A stretch of DNA of 64,000 nucleotides from Collinsella sp. AM34-10 (GCF_003469185.1 NZ_QSIL01000004.1:124001-188000); one strand, 5' to 3'; shown: positions 48,371 to 59,571, counted from the first letter of the stretch. Notes: generated by a model not told the origin, from the sequence alone. Numbers and translations: made by a program.

Positions 48371-49831
48371 ATGAGCGAGAACGATTCTCAGCGTCCCCAG
48401 GACGCGGGCAACGCCGGCGAGACCCAGCAGCAGCCGCGCGTGCAGGTGGAGTCGACGCCTGCCGACAGCAACATTCCCTACGTGCAGGCCTACGACACAC
48501 AGACTGGCAAGCCGCTGGGCAGCCAGCAGGTTGTAAACAAGCACACAGTGGTCAAGACTAAGACCAAAAAGCTGCCGATCTTTATTACGGCACTCGCCGG
48601 CTGTGCCTGCGGCGCCCTGTTGGTCATCGCACTCATTATGAGTGGCACACTCGATATCGGCGGCGGAAAGAATGCCGTGACGGCGGGTGCTTCGGGTTCG
48701 TCGACGCAAAAGATCACGATCGACTCCGAGGACACCACGCTGGCTGAGGCCGTTTCTGCCAAGGCATTGCCCTCCGTCGTTTCCATCACCGCCACTTCGA
48801 GCGGTAGCCAGAATGGCTCGCTTTCGCAGTCTGCTGACGAGTCGGATAGTTCGGGCAGCGTCGGTTCGGGCGTTGTGCTCGATACCGAGGGCCACATCCT
48901 CACCAACAACCATGTGGTCGATGGCTATGACCAGTACGTGGTGACCATGGACGACGGAACCACGTACGAGGCCGAGTTCGTGGGCAACGATGCTTCGAGC
49001 GACCTGGCCGTCATCAAGCTCAAGGATGCTGACGCCTCCAAGCTCACGCCGATTGAGATCGGTGACTCCTCCAAGCTCAACGTGGGCGAGTGGGTCATGG
49101 CGATCGGCTCGCCGTTCGGCAACGAGCAGTCTGTCTCCACGGGTATCGTGTCGGCGCTGTATCGCTCCACGGCCATGAGCTCTACCAGCGGCAACACCAT
49201 CTACGCCAACATGATCCAGACCGATGCCGCCATCAACCCGGGCAACTCCGGCGGCGCACTCGTCAACGACAATGGCGAGCTGGTGGGTATCAACTCGCTC
49301 ATCGAGAGCTACTCGGGCTCCAGCTCGGGCGTGGGTTTTGCCATTCCGGTTAACTACGCCAAGAACATTGCCGACCAGATCATCGACGGCAAGACGCCGG
49401 TGCACCCATACATGGGCGCTACGCTTTCGAGCGTCAATGCGCTCAACGCCCGCACCAACAAGCTGAGCACCGATAGCGGCGCGTATGTGGCAAGCGTCGT
49501 CGAGGACGGTCCTGCCGCCAAGGCTGGCGTCCAAGAGGGCGATGTCATTACCAAGCTGGGCGACGATGAGATTACGAGTGCCGATGGCCTGATCATTGCG
49601 CTGCGCAGCCACGAGGTGGGCGAGAAGGTCGAGATCACGCTCATGCGCGGCAAGGACGAGAAGAAGGTCACGGTTGAGTTGGGCTCTGACGAGGAGCTGC
49701 AGAGCCAGCAGCAGGACGACAGCGCGACCGACACCGGCAACGGCGGCATCACCGACGAGCAGTTGCGCCAGTACCTGGAGGAGCTGTTGGGCCAGCAGGG
49801 CCAGGGTCAAGGCTACGGCCAGGGTTACTAG
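48371..49831 (+). CDS. HtrA/DegP-type serine protease with PDZ domain
   Basis: A 486-aa membrane-anchored extracytoplasmic protease. A disordered cytosolic N-terminus (1-70) is followed by one membrane segment (LPIFITALAGCACGALLVIALI), a Ser-rich linker and a trypsin-like domain with His (TNNHVVDG, about 181), Asp (SSDLAVIK, about 210) and Ser (NPGNSGGAL, about 291). A PDZ domain (about 345-440) follows, then a Gln/Gly tail (QQGQGQGYGQGY). ATG 48371 has AAAGGA upstream. It probably degrades misfolded envelope proteins. Confidence 0.93.
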   Translation: MSENDSQRPQDAGNAGETQQQPRVQVESTPADSNIPYVQAYDTQTGKPLGSQQVVNKHTVVKTKTKKLPIFITALAGCACGALLVIALIMSGTLDIGGGKNAVTAGASGSSTQKITIDSEDTTLAEAVSAKALPSVVSITATSSGSQNGSLSQSADESDSSGSVGSGVVLDTEGHILTNNHVVDGYDQYVVTMDDGTTYEAEFVGNDASSDLAVIKLKDADASKLTPIEIGDSSKLNVGEWVMAIGSPFGNEQSVSTGIVSALYRSTAMSSTSGNTIYANMIQTDAAINPGNSGGALVNDNGELVGINSLIESYSGSSSGVGFAIPVNYAKNIADQIIDGKTPVHPYMGATLSSVNALNARTNKLSTDSGAYVASVVEDGPAAKAGVQEGDVITKLGDDEITSADGLIIALRSHEVGEKVEITLMRGKDEKKVTVELGSDEELQSQQQDDSATDTGNGGITDEQLRQYLEELLGQQGQGQGYGQGY

Positions 49832-49857
49832 CGAGCCGTTTCGCACATATCGAGGCC

Positions 49858-49897
49858 AGAGGGGCTGTCCCATCAACGTGGGACAGCCCCTCTTTTC
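49858..49897 (+). terminator. Terminator after the HtrA-type protease
   Basis: A 15-bp stem AGAGGGGCTGTCCCA / TGGGACAGCCCCTCT with a 6-nt loop and TTTTCTT. Confidence 0.92.
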
Positions 49898-49908
49898 TTA
49901 TTGATCCG

Positions 49909-49932
49909 TTGGGGACGGAGGAAAACGGATCA
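49909..49932. repeat. Family E, single arm
   Basis: TTGGGGACGGAGGAAAACGG followed by ATCA matches the right arm of the complete palindrome at 23492-23513. The left arm is missing. It lies between htrA and ligA. Confidence 0.65.
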
Positions 49933-50007
49933 TTTAGAGTTGATAAGAGCATGGTTGGATCGCGCGATCCACCCCGGTCTAGCGGCTGCCGATTCGGTGC
50001 GGTTTGA

Positions 50008-52308
<2,301 letters not shown>

Positions 52309-52332
52309 GGCATCAATAGTCAAATTGAAGAA

Positions 52333-52369
52333 CCGCCCGGAAAGCATGATTGAACTGCCTTCCGGGCGG
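52333..52369. terminator. Hairpin between convergent ligA and MATE genes
   Basis: A perfect 10-bp stem CCGCCCGGAA / TTCCGGGCGG with a 17-nt loop. Runs of T on either strand are imperfect. It lies where both transcripts should end. Confidence 0.65.
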
Positions 52370-52372
52370 ATC

Positions 52373-52476
52373 TTATTTGGACGGGGCAACGGGCACTGTG
52401 ATCTGCGTCACGTAGGTTGTGGGGTCGTCGCTGATGATGTCGTCGATGAGGGCGATCTCGCGTTGTCCCGCTACGC
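52373..52476 (-). pseudogene. Possible 3' remnant of an unidentified gene
   Basis: On the minus strand, in the frame next to the MATE stop, about 33 codons read QREIALIDDIISDDPTTYVTQITVPVAPSK then stop, with coding-like codon use. No start codon is available and the MATE gene ends just inside it. It may be the tail of a gene deleted when the MATE gene arrived. The evidence is short and weak. Confidence 0.3.
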
Positions 52477-53817
52477 TACCAACTTGTCAAAAGCCCCGCG
52501 CCGGTTGAGTACGGTAAACGCGACAACGCAAATGACTGCCGACAAAATCGACCCGCACGGCGACGCGATGCCCATGGGAAAGAGCGTGTCGGAATAGGCG
52601 TTCGACAGCAGCCATGCACCGGGCACGCGAATGAGCGCCACGGCCAGCACGTTGTGCGCAAAGCCGATGTAGCTCTTGCCGTATGCAGCGAAAAAGCCGC
52701 TAAAGCAAATGTGGATGCCGGCAAAGATTGCATCGAAAATATAACTGTGCATATAGCCGGTACCGGCGGCGACCACCGCGGCGTCCTTGGCAAAAAAGCC
52801 GATAAACGCCGGCGCCACCAGCCACATCAGCGCCGTGATCAGGCAGCCGTACACCACCGAGATCGTCATGGCGTCCTTGAGCACCTGACGCGCGCGATCG
52901 CCCTTGCCCGCGCCGGCATTTTGCGCCGTGAGCGCGCTGACGGTGGCGCCCATGGAGCTCGGCACAATGAACAAAAAGCTGATCATCTTCTCGACCAGGC
53001 CCACGGCGGCGGCGTCGACGAGCCCTCGGTGGTTGGCGATGACGGTGATAAACATAAACGCCACCTGGATACAGCCGTCCTGCACGGCCACGGGCACGCC
53101 GATCTTAAGAATGCTGCCGAGCACCTCGGGCTGGGGGCGCAGGTCGCTGCGCTTAACGTGGATGTTCGTGCGGCGGCTCTTGAGCCACACGAGCGCGAGG
53201 ACAACGCTGGCCGTCTGGGCGGTTACCGTGCCGAGCGCCGCACCCACGGGGCCGAGCCCCATGTGTCCGATAAACAGAAAGTCGAGCGCGATGTTGATGA
53301 TGCATGCCACGCCAATCACGTACATGGGCGAGCGCGAATCGCCCAGCCCGCGAAAGATGGCCGAAAGAATGTTGTACGCGGCGATAAACGGAATGCCGAC
53401 AAAGCAGATACGCAGGTAGGCGGCGGTTCCTTCGATCGCCTCGGCCGGCGTGCCAATGAGCGCCACAACCTGCGGGCACAGCGCAAGCAGGACAACGGCC
53501 AGCACCACCGAGACACCCATAAAGAGCGTGATGGTGTTGCCGATGGCGGTCTCGGCACGGTCGAAGCGACGCGAGCCCACGGCGTGGCCGACAATAACCG
53601 TCGTTCCCATGGCCAGGCCCACAAGCGTCACGGTAATGATATAGAGCGTCTGCGCGCCATTGCCCACGGCGGTGATGCCGGCGGCGCCGCTGAACTGCCC
53701 CATCATGTACAGATCGGCCATGCCGTAGAGCATCTGCAAAAAGTACGAGAGCATATAAGGCAGGGCAAAGACCGCGATGGTCTTGAGGACATTGCCGCGT
53801 GTGAGGTCGTGTTCCAT
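52471..53817 (-). CDS. MATE-family multidrug/sodium antiporter
   Basis: A 448-aa, 12-segment efflux protein of the DinF/NorM type. Signatures are MLYGMADLYMMGQFSGAAGITAVGNGAQ, GTTVIVGHAVGSRRFDRAETAIGNT in the first half and IGVPVAVQDGCIQVAFMFITVIANHRG, ALTAQNAGAGKGDRARQVL in the second. ATG 53817 is preferred; the frame open to 53931 crosses the promoter. A MerR-type dyad lies upstream, so induction by drug-like ligands is likely. Confidence 0.92.
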   Translation of the reverse strand: MEHDLTRGNVLKTIAVFALPYMLSYFLQMLYGMADLYMMGQFSGAAGITAVGNGAQTLYIITVTLVGLAMGTTVIVGHAVGSRRFDRAETAIGNTITLFMGVSVVLAVVLLALCPQVVALIGTPAEAIEGTAAYLRICFVGIPFIAAYNILSAIFRGLGDSRSPMYVIGVACIINIALDFLFIGHMGLGPVGAALGTVTAQTASVVLALVWLKSRRTNIHVKRSDLRPQPEVLGSILKIGVPVAVQDGCIQVAFMFITVIANHRGLVDAAAVGLVEKMISFLFIVPSSMGATVSALTAQNAGAGKGDRARQVLKDAMTISVVYGCLITALMWLVAPAFIGFFAKDAAVVAAGTGYMHSYIFDAIFAGIHICFSGFFAAYGKSYIGFAHNVLAVALIRVPGAWLLSNAYSDTLFPMGIASPCGSILSAVICVVAFTVLNRRGAFDKLVA

Positions 53818-53858
53818 GGGCGGGGCTTTCTGGCTGGGTTTGTTTACGTACCAGTGTA

Positions 53859-53888
53859 GTGAAAATCCTACAACGATTGTAGAGTCAA
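53859..53888 (-). promoter_or_regulatory. MerR-type promoter of the MATE gene
   Basis: On the minus strand: -35 TTGACT (53883-53888), then the dyad CTACAATCGTTGTAG (53868-53882), then a weak -10 around TTCACT (53858-53863), which gives a 19-nt spacer. The long spacer filled by a dyad is the hallmark of promoters untwisted by MerR-family activators. No merR-like gene is adjacent. Confidence 0.6.
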
Positions 53889-54006
53889 GGTTTATGTTGG
53901 GTGCCGGGCGAAAAAGTGAGCCTGTATTCATTTCCCATGGTTTAAAAGAGTTGGATTAACCCGTTCGAGCATGATGCTTTGACCTCTCCGTGCCCCTCGC
54001 CTCAAA

Positions 54007-54066
54007 CCATCACAACATTCGATGTTTTTTGCCAAAATCGGGAAAAGCATCGAATGTTGTGATGGG
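54007..54066. repeat. Family C hairpin, copy 1
   Basis: The stem CCATCACAACATTCGATG / CATCGAATGTTGTGATGG (18 bp) encloses a loop TTTTTTGCCAAAATCGGGAAAAG. It lies 104 bp before the nuclease-like gene. Copy 2 (55249) lies just behind that gene in the same orientation. Confidence 0.8.
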
Positions 54067-54169
54067 TTTTCTGCCACTCGAACGGGTGGAATCGCTTTCT
54101 TGCGCACGAAGGTGTGCGGACCCGTGGGCAGGGGAATAAGGTTGGTTATCCGACTTCATTGGAGGGCTC

Positions 54170-55207
54170 ATGGACCTGCCGATCGTCCTGTCCCATAAGA
54201 CTGCCTGGCTGTACCACAACGTGGCGCGCCCGTCCGAGCCGCTCTCGCGAGCAAGCAGCCTATACGATGAGGACTCGCTTGCTAACGAGGCGGAGCCGAC
54301 CGCGAGCCTGCCCAAATTGGGACTCGATGCCAAGGGACTGAGGGCTTCAACGGCTGCCGGGATTGTTACCGACTATCTGGTTTCGTTCGGTATTCCACGA
54401 GAAGAGCTCGATCATATCGACACGCTCGTCAACTTCGATTTTGAGCGTTCGACGCCGGCTGGATTTAGGTGCCACGTGTTTGGGGCGCCGGTACCTCCAG
54501 GCCATCTTATCGAGGTGGCAGAGGGCCTTCTAGTGGTTGATGAGGCCATGTGCTTTGTCCAAGCGGGTTCGTGGATGAGTGAGCCCGAGCAGCTGGAATA
54601 TGGCTACGAAATCTGCGCCCGATACCATTTGAATCATCTGTCGACAGGCGATTATATCGAGATGGGGCAGAGGTATACCGTTGCCGACTTGATTGCTTAT
54701 TGCAATGAGAACCGACCTCGTCAGGGGGCTATACGCGCGGCCGCCGTGCTCAGGCGCGTGCACGATGGCGCGCGGTCGCCCATGGAGACGGCCACCGCAA
54801 TCATGGTCGTAGCAAAGCGTTCCCAGGGAGGGCTGGGATACGCCAAGATCGAGCTCAACCATCGGGTCGATGTTCCCAACGAGTTCAAATATCTCGCTAA
54901 GGCCGGGTATTTCGAGATCGACGTATATGCGCCTGCGAGTGGTACGGGGATTGAATACAACGGCTCGGACCATCTTGATAAACAGCGCAGCGCGTCGGAT
55001 GCGGAGCGTATGACCGTGCTGAGCGCGCTGGGCTTTAGGATGATCGTCCTCACCGGGACTCAGTTTGCCCATCAGCTGCAATTTCACCGGGCGATGAACG
55101 CCATCGCGCTCGCAATGGGCCTCAAGTGCGACCGGAGCGAAGCGTTCCAAAAACGTCAGAACGACCTACGAGAATTCGTGATTCGGCACTGGGACGGCGG
55201 CCTTTAG
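54170..55207 (+). CDS. Probable PD-(D/E)XK nuclease-fold protein, unknown function
   Basis: A 345-aa cytosolic protein I do not recognise by name. The C-terminal part (about 200-330) looks like a DUF559/Vsr-type endonuclease core: SPMETATA (E205), YFEIDVYAP (D251), GTGIEYNGSDH (E262) and a final beta-helix around LSALGFRMIVLTGTQF. The N-terminal part resembles the helical half of AbiEi-like proteins common in Coriobacteriia, but no toxin partner is adjacent. TTGGAGGGC lies before ATG 54170. Flanking family C hairpins on both sides suggest it may move as a unit. Confidence 0.65.
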   Translation: MDLPIVLSHKTAWLYHNVARPSEPLSRASSLYDEDSLANEAEPTASLPKLGLDAKGLRASTAAGIVTDYLVSFGIPREELDHIDTLVNFDFERSTPAGFRCHVFGAPVPPGHLIEVAEGLLVVDEAMCFVQAGSWMSEPEQLEYGYEICARYHLNHLSTGDYIEMGQRYTVADLIAYCNENRPRQGAIRAAAVLRRVHDGARSPMETATAIMVVAKRSQGGLGYAKIELNHRVDVPNEFKYLAKAGYFEIDVYAPASGTGIEYNGSDHLDKQRSASDAERMTVLSALGFRMIVLTGTQFAHQLQFHRAMNAIALAMGLKCDRSEAFQKRQNDLREFVIRHWDGGL

Positions 55208-55248
55208 GGGCGTTTTGGTCCTTCTGCGGGGTGCTGTGGGCAGGCAAA

Positions 55249-55307
55249 CCATCACAACATTCGACGTTTTTTGCCAAAAACGGGAAAAGCATCGAATGTT
55301 GTGATGG
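55249..55307. repeat. Family C hairpin, copy 2
   Basis: It matches copy 1 except for a few bases in the loop and one in the left arm (CGACG for CGATG), so the stem is 17 of 18 bp. It begins 41 nt after the nuclease-like stop. Confidence 0.8.
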
Positions 55308-55440
55308 TCTGTGTTGAGGATGGGCTTGGAAGGTCCGTTTTGTTCGAGGCGACCTGTCCTGTCGTACGGGTGTCGGCATGATTCTCTCGTGGGGTATTAT
55401 GTTTTCCGAAGAATAAAACGCCGCGTGAGGGGAGGGCCGC

Positions 55441-56496
55441 GTGGACGGGCACGTGCAACATGACGGCTTTGGCCGCGATATCAACTACCTGCGCATTGCC
55501 GTGACCGACAAGTGCAATTTCCGCTGCATCTATTGCATGCCGGCCGATGGCGTGGCGCCCCGTGCACACGACGAGCTGCTCAGTGTCGAGGAAATCGCCC
55601 ACTTTGTGCGATTGGTGGCGGGGGAGGGCATTCGCCGCGTGCGCCTGACGGGTGGCGAGCCGCTGGTCAGCCGCCGTATCATCCCGCTCATTCGTGACAT
55701 TCGCGCGATTCCGCAGATCGAGGACATCTCGCTCACCACCAACGGCGCCCTGCTTCCCAAGTTGGCGCCGCAGCTCAAAGATGCCGGGCTTAACCGCGTC
55801 AACATTTCGCTCGACACGCTCGACCCTACGCTGTTTGGAAAGATCACGCGCCTGGGTCGACTCGAGCAGACCATGGCTGGCATCGACGCGGCGCTGGCTT
55901 GGGGCTTTGAGCCCGTTAAGGTCAACTGCGTTGTTGTGCGCCGGCTCAACCAGGATGTGGCGGCCCTTGCGCGGCTCATGCTCGATCGCCCCATTCACCT
56001 GCGCTTTATCGAATATATGCCCATTGGCGACGAGCGCACGAGCTCGCATTGCGCTGTGGACCCGCATGCGCCCGCGCTCAATCCCGAGCTGTGGGACGCG
56101 AGCGATACCGTGCCGAGCGACGAGCTGCGGGCGCGCATCAATGCCGGGGCCGCCGCGGCGGGACTGGGCGAGCTCGAGCCGCTCGACATCAACGACGCTC
56201 CTGCCGGCGCGGGCCCTGCGCGCTATTGGCACTTTCCGGGTGCGGCGGGAACAGTTGGCTTTATTAGCGCTATGTCCAACCATTTTTGCGCGAATTGCAA
56301 CCGTCTGCGCCTGACGGCCGATGGCAACGTGCGTCCGTGCCTGTTCAGCGATGCCGAGTATTCGGTGCGTGAGGCGTTGCGTCGTGGTGATGATATGCAG
56401 GTACTTTCGATTTGGCGCGATGCCGTGGCCCACAAACCGCAGGAACACGCGATAATTGAGGGCACGCAACGATTTATGTCCCAAATCGGAGGATGA
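55441..56496 (+). CDS. moaA: GTP 3',8-cyclase MoaA
   Basis: A radical SAM enzyme of 351 aa that starts molybdopterin synthesis from GTP. The N-terminal cluster DKCNFRCIYCMP gives C25, C29 and C32. The GTP-binding C-terminal cluster is HFCANCNRLRLTADGNVRPCLF. VRLTGGEPL is the SAM GGE motif. GTG start with GAGGGGAGG upstream. The C-terminal double glycine (IGG) needed in MoaA is present. It is followed 4 bp later by the moaC-mobB gene. Confidence 0.96.
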   Translation: MDGHVQHDGFGRDINYLRIAVTDKCNFRCIYCMPADGVAPRAHDELLSVEEIAHFVRLVAGEGIRRVRLTGGEPLVSRRIIPLIRDIRAIPQIEDISLTTNGALLPKLAPQLKDAGLNRVNISLDTLDPTLFGKITRLGRLEQTMAGIDAALAWGFEPVKVNCVVVRRLNQDVAALARLMLDRPIHLRFIEYMPIGDERTSSHCAVDPHAPALNPELWDASDTVPSDELRARINAGAAAAGLGELEPLDINDAPAGAGPARYWHFPGAAGTVGFISAMSNHFCANCNRLRLTADGNVRPCLFSDAEYSVREALRRGDDMQVLSIWRDAVAHKPQEHAIIEGTQRFMSQIGG

Positions 56497-56500
56497 TCAT

Positions 56501-57799
56501 ATGGCCAAGAGCAGGTACGCCGATGCCACCAAGGCCGCTCGCAGGGCCGCGATGTCTGCCCATGCGGCCGCGGTGAATGCCGACAACGCCGACGCGTCCG
56601 CGCAGCCGACTGCCAGTGCTGCTACCGAGCCCGCCCGCGACGCCCGTCGCGACGAGCTGACGCACGTGGACGCCAAGGGCGAGGTGCGCATGGTCGACGT
56701 GTCCGACAAGGCCGAGACCCATCGCATTGCTATCGCCGAGGGCACTATCCTCATGCACTCCGAGACGCAGGCTATGGTGCTGCAGGACCGCGCCAAGAAG
56801 GGCGACGTGCTTGCCTGCGCACGCGTGGCGGGCATCATGGCCATCAAGCGCACGAGTGACATCATCCCCATGTGCCATCCATTGCTCATTACCAAGAGCA
56901 AGTGCGACATTGCGCCTATCGCTCCGGCGGGGACGCCGGTCGAGGACGTGCCCGAGGGCTGGGCGCCGGCGCGCGCGGACGGGCAGGTTGGCTTTCACGT
57001 GCTGGTTACGGCCGGCGTGACGGGCAAGACAGGTATCGAGATGGAGGCGTTGACCGGCGCGAGCGCCGCGTGCCTGACCATCTATGACATGTGCAAGGCG
57101 GTCGATCGCGGCATGGAGATCGTCGACGTGCGCCTGCTGCACAAGGAGGGCGGCCGCTCGGGCGTGTGGGATCGTGCGGAGCGTCAGGCCGCTGCTGTTG
57201 AGGCTGCTGCCGCTGACGGTGCCGCGCCCGCGAACGCACCCGTCGCCGCCGCGCCCGCAGTTCCGGCCCCGGCCGTCCCCGCGATCGCGTTTATCGGCTA
57301 CCAAAACTCGGGCAAGACCACACTTGTCGAGAAGGTCATTGCCGAGCTCACCCGCCGCGGCCTGCGCGTGGGTTCGCTCAAGCATCATGGGCATCACGGC
57401 TTTGATATCGACGTGCCCGCTAAGGACACCTGGCGCCATCACCAGGCCGGGTCCAAGCACGTGGGGCTCATCTGCGCCACGCGCTGGGCGGAGTACGCCG
57501 ACACGCGCGAGGAGGACGAGATGTCCGCGCGCGAGCTGCTGTCGCGCTACAACGATGTCGACGTGGTGATCATCGAGGGCTACAAGACCGAGGGCTTCGA
57601 CAACATCGTCGTCGCACGCTCCGGTGTCGACCGTCTGCGCGGCAAGAGCTCGCTCGACCTGGTCGATGGCCACACGCTGGCCCTTGCCTGCAACGAGGCC
57701 CTGGCGCGTCAGGCCTTCGATGCCGGCTTTGCGACCCGAGCCATCAACATCAATGACGCCCGAGCCATCTGCGATCTCATCCAAGATCACCTGGCCTAA
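56501..57799 (+). CDS. Fused MoaC-MobB molybdenum cofactor protein
   Basis: A 432-aa fusion. Residues 1-50 are Ala-rich and variable. MoaC (about 52-230) forms cyclic pyranopterin monophosphate and keeps IPMCHPLLITK, TGIEMEALTGASAACLTIYDMCKAVD (catalytic Asp/Lys) and GGRSG. A Pro/Ala linker (about 235-262) joins MobB (263-432) with Walker A GYQNSGKTT, KHHGHHGFDIDVPAKDT and VIIEGYKTEG. MobB is a GTPase for guanine dinucleotide addition to the cofactor. ATG 56501 with GGAGGATG upstream; co-transcribed with moaA. Confidence 0.92.
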   Translation: MAKSRYADATKAARRAAMSAHAAAVNADNADASAQPTASAATEPARDARRDELTHVDAKGEVRMVDVSDKAETHRIAIAEGTILMHSETQAMVLQDRAKKGDVLACARVAGIMAIKRTSDIIPMCHPLLITKSKCDIAPIAPAGTPVEDVPEGWAPARADGQVGFHVLVTAGVTGKTGIEMEALTGASAACLTIYDMCKAVDRGMEIVDVRLLHKEGGRSGVWDRAERQAAAVEAAAADGAAPANAPVAAAPAVPAPAVPAIAFIGYQNSGKTTLVEKVIAELTRRGLRVGSLKHHGHHGFDIDVPAKDTWRHHQAGSKHVGLICATRWAEYADTREEDEMSARELLSRYNDVDVVIIEGYKTEGFDNIVVARSGVDRLRGKSSLDLVDGHTLALACNEALARQAFDAGFATRAININDARAICDLIQDHLA

Positions 57800-57838
57800 A
57801 ACCTGCCAAAAAAGACAGGTCAATTTGGCAGGTTTTAT
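57798..57838 (+). terminator. Terminator after moaC-mobB
   Basis: The 11-bp stem AAAACCTGCCA / TGGCAGGTTTT has a 17-nt loop and overlaps the stop codon. A family D hairpin follows 18 nt later. Confidence 0.85.
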
Positions 57839-57855
57839 CTGGGCAAACGTCATTT

Positions 57856-57896
57856 CCACCACAAAGGGGACAGGCACCTTTGTGGTGGTTTTTGCT
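57856..57896 (+). repeat. Family D hairpin, copy 2
   Basis: CCACCACAAAGG / CCTTTGTGGTGG around GGACAGGCA, then TTTTTGCTTTG. Identical core to copies at 48170 and 59446; the T-run makes it terminator-like. Confidence 0.8.
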
Positions 57897-58062
57897 TTGT
57901 TGGATGTGTGGGACATGCCTTACAATCTACCAAGTAGTTCATACTGAGCGAAAAACGGAGAGAAGGGTCCTGATGCGTCCTTAATGTTTCATGCGGATAG
58001 ATTGATTTGACAGACGGTGGCGAATACCCACCGTGCGCATTCGTATGAAACAAGGAGTCTCC

Positions 58063-59349
58063 ATGCTCGCCTCTCTTTTCTCAAAGCCTCAATCATCGCT
58101 GTCCGCGCAGGCCAAGCGCCTGGTGGCGATGCGCTTTCTCATCTACACCGGCTTTCAGACCAGCTACTTTATCGGCGTCATCGGAACGCTCACCTATGCG
58201 GATGGCGCTTCGGTTGTTGCGACGTCACTGGCTGTCCTCTTTATGAACGTCTTTGTGATTCTGGGGTCCTTTGCGGGCGGTGCGGCGCTCGACGCCTGGG
58301 GCCCACGTCGCCATTTCTTGTTGAGCATCGTCGGCACGCTGGCGACGGGCGCGGCAATTATCGCCTTTGGCAGCGCGACCGGAACAGTCCTTGCCGGCGC
58401 GGTACTCCTGGGCTTTGTGATGGGATTCGCCCAGCCCATCGCCACGTCCTATCCGGCGTATCTCACCGACGACCCCGTCGAGCTCAAAGACATCAACTCC
58501 GCCATAACCATGTTCTCCAACGTGAGCATTATCGTCGGCCCCACACTGGGCGGCTTTGTCGCGGCGGCTGCATCGTCACGCGCGGTGTTCGTGCTCATGA
58601 TGATCTTTACCGTACTGGCGCTCGTCGCCGGTTGGGGCTTTAGGCCGCAAGCAAGTCGCGCCGCCGCGCGCGAAAGTACTCCCGCGGATAGCAGCACAAC
58701 GGCAAGTACTGCCAATCAAAGCCCCGACTCCAGTAAATCCACCCGCGCAACCTTCGCGACCAGCATCAAGACAGTCTTTACCAATAGCGTCCTCGCCCTA
58801 CTGTTCTGCATTATCTTTCTTTCGAACTTTGGCTATGGCGCCTTTGACCCGCTGGAGTCGTTTTTCTACCGCGATGTTCTGCATGTCGGTGTCGAATGGA
58901 TGGGCTGGCTCTCGTCGGCCAGCGGTGTGGGCGCGGTGCTGGGCGCCGTGGTCGCGCTCCACTTGCCGCCGCGCTTCGTCAGCCTCAAAACGCTGCTCGT
59001 GTCACTCATGTCCGTGGGCGTGGGAAGTCTGATTTATGTGGGGACACCGTACGTGGGCGTGGCCCTTATCGGCCAGATTGTCCTGGGCGTGGCCTGGGGC
59101 GTCGTCAACCCGCTCCACAACACGATCGTGCAAACGACGGCTCCGCTCGAGCAGCTCGGTCGCGTCAACTCGGTCATGGGCTTTGGCAACATGTTCGCCG
59201 GCGTGGCGCCGCTGGCGATTGCCCCGTGGCTGGCGGCGACATTTGGCGTGCAGCAGACGCTTGTAGGGGCGGGCATGGTCGTGACGGCAGTTCCCGCGGC
59301 GTTGCTGCTGTTTGGCCGCCGGCATTTCGATCGTTCTGCAAGGCAGTAA
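58063..59349 (+). CDS. MFS transporter
   Basis: A 428-aa, 12-segment major facilitator. The MFS A-motif position reads GAALDAWGPRRHF, the second half begins after a Ser/Thr-rich cytosolic loop (about 205-245). Layout resembles multidrug or sugar efflux MFS of the MdtG/EntS type. ATG 58063 with AAGGAG 6 nt upstream is preferred over starts at 58033 and 58045. Substrate unknown. Confidence 0.85.
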   Translation: MLASLFSKPQSSLSAQAKRLVAMRFLIYTGFQTSYFIGVIGTLTYADGASVVATSLAVLFMNVFVILGSFAGGAALDAWGPRRHFLLSIVGTLATGAAIIAFGSATGTVLAGAVLLGFVMGFAQPIATSYPAYLTDDPVELKDINSAITMFSNVSIIVGPTLGGFVAAAASSRAVFVLMMIFTVLALVAGWGFRPQASRAAARESTPADSSTTASTANQSPDSSKSTRATFATSIKTVFTNSVLALLFCIIFLSNFGYGAFDPLESFFYRDVLHVGVEWMGWLSSASGVGAVLGAVVALHLPPRFVSLKTLLVSLMSVGVGSLIYVGTPYVGVALIGQIVLGVAWGVVNPLHNTIVQTTAPLEQLGRVNSVMGFGNMFAGVAPLAIAPWLAATFGVQQTLVGAGMVVTAVPAALLLFGRRHFDRSARQ

Positions 59350-59351
59350 AA

Positions 59352-59410
59352 CCATCACAACATTCAGTGAGAATCGCGATTTTGCCGAAAAACGTCGAAT
59401 GTTGTGATGA
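59352..59410. repeat. Family C hairpin, copy 3 (diverged loop)
   Basis: The arms CCATCACAACATTC and GAATGTTGTGATGA are kept; the loop has changed (GAATCGCGATTTTGCCG) and the stem is shortened to 13-14 bp. It begins 2 nt after the MFS stop. Confidence 0.75.
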
Positions 59411-59445
59411 TTTGCGCTCCGGTCAGGTCACCCTTCGGGTTTGGT

Positions 59446-59486
59446 CACCACAAAGGGGCCAGGCACCTTTGTGGTGGTTTTTGCTT
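59446..59486 (+). repeat. Family D hairpin, copy 3
   Basis: CACCACAAAGG / CCTTTGTGGTG around GGCCAGGCA, then TTTTTGCTTTG. One base differs from copy 2 in the loop. Confidence 0.8.
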
Positions 59487-59571
59487 TGACAGTCCGCGCC
59501 TGCGCCTTGGTATACCATGTACGCCGTTTGCGAATACACCCCACACCGCCGCACAACCCAGAAAGGCCCCC

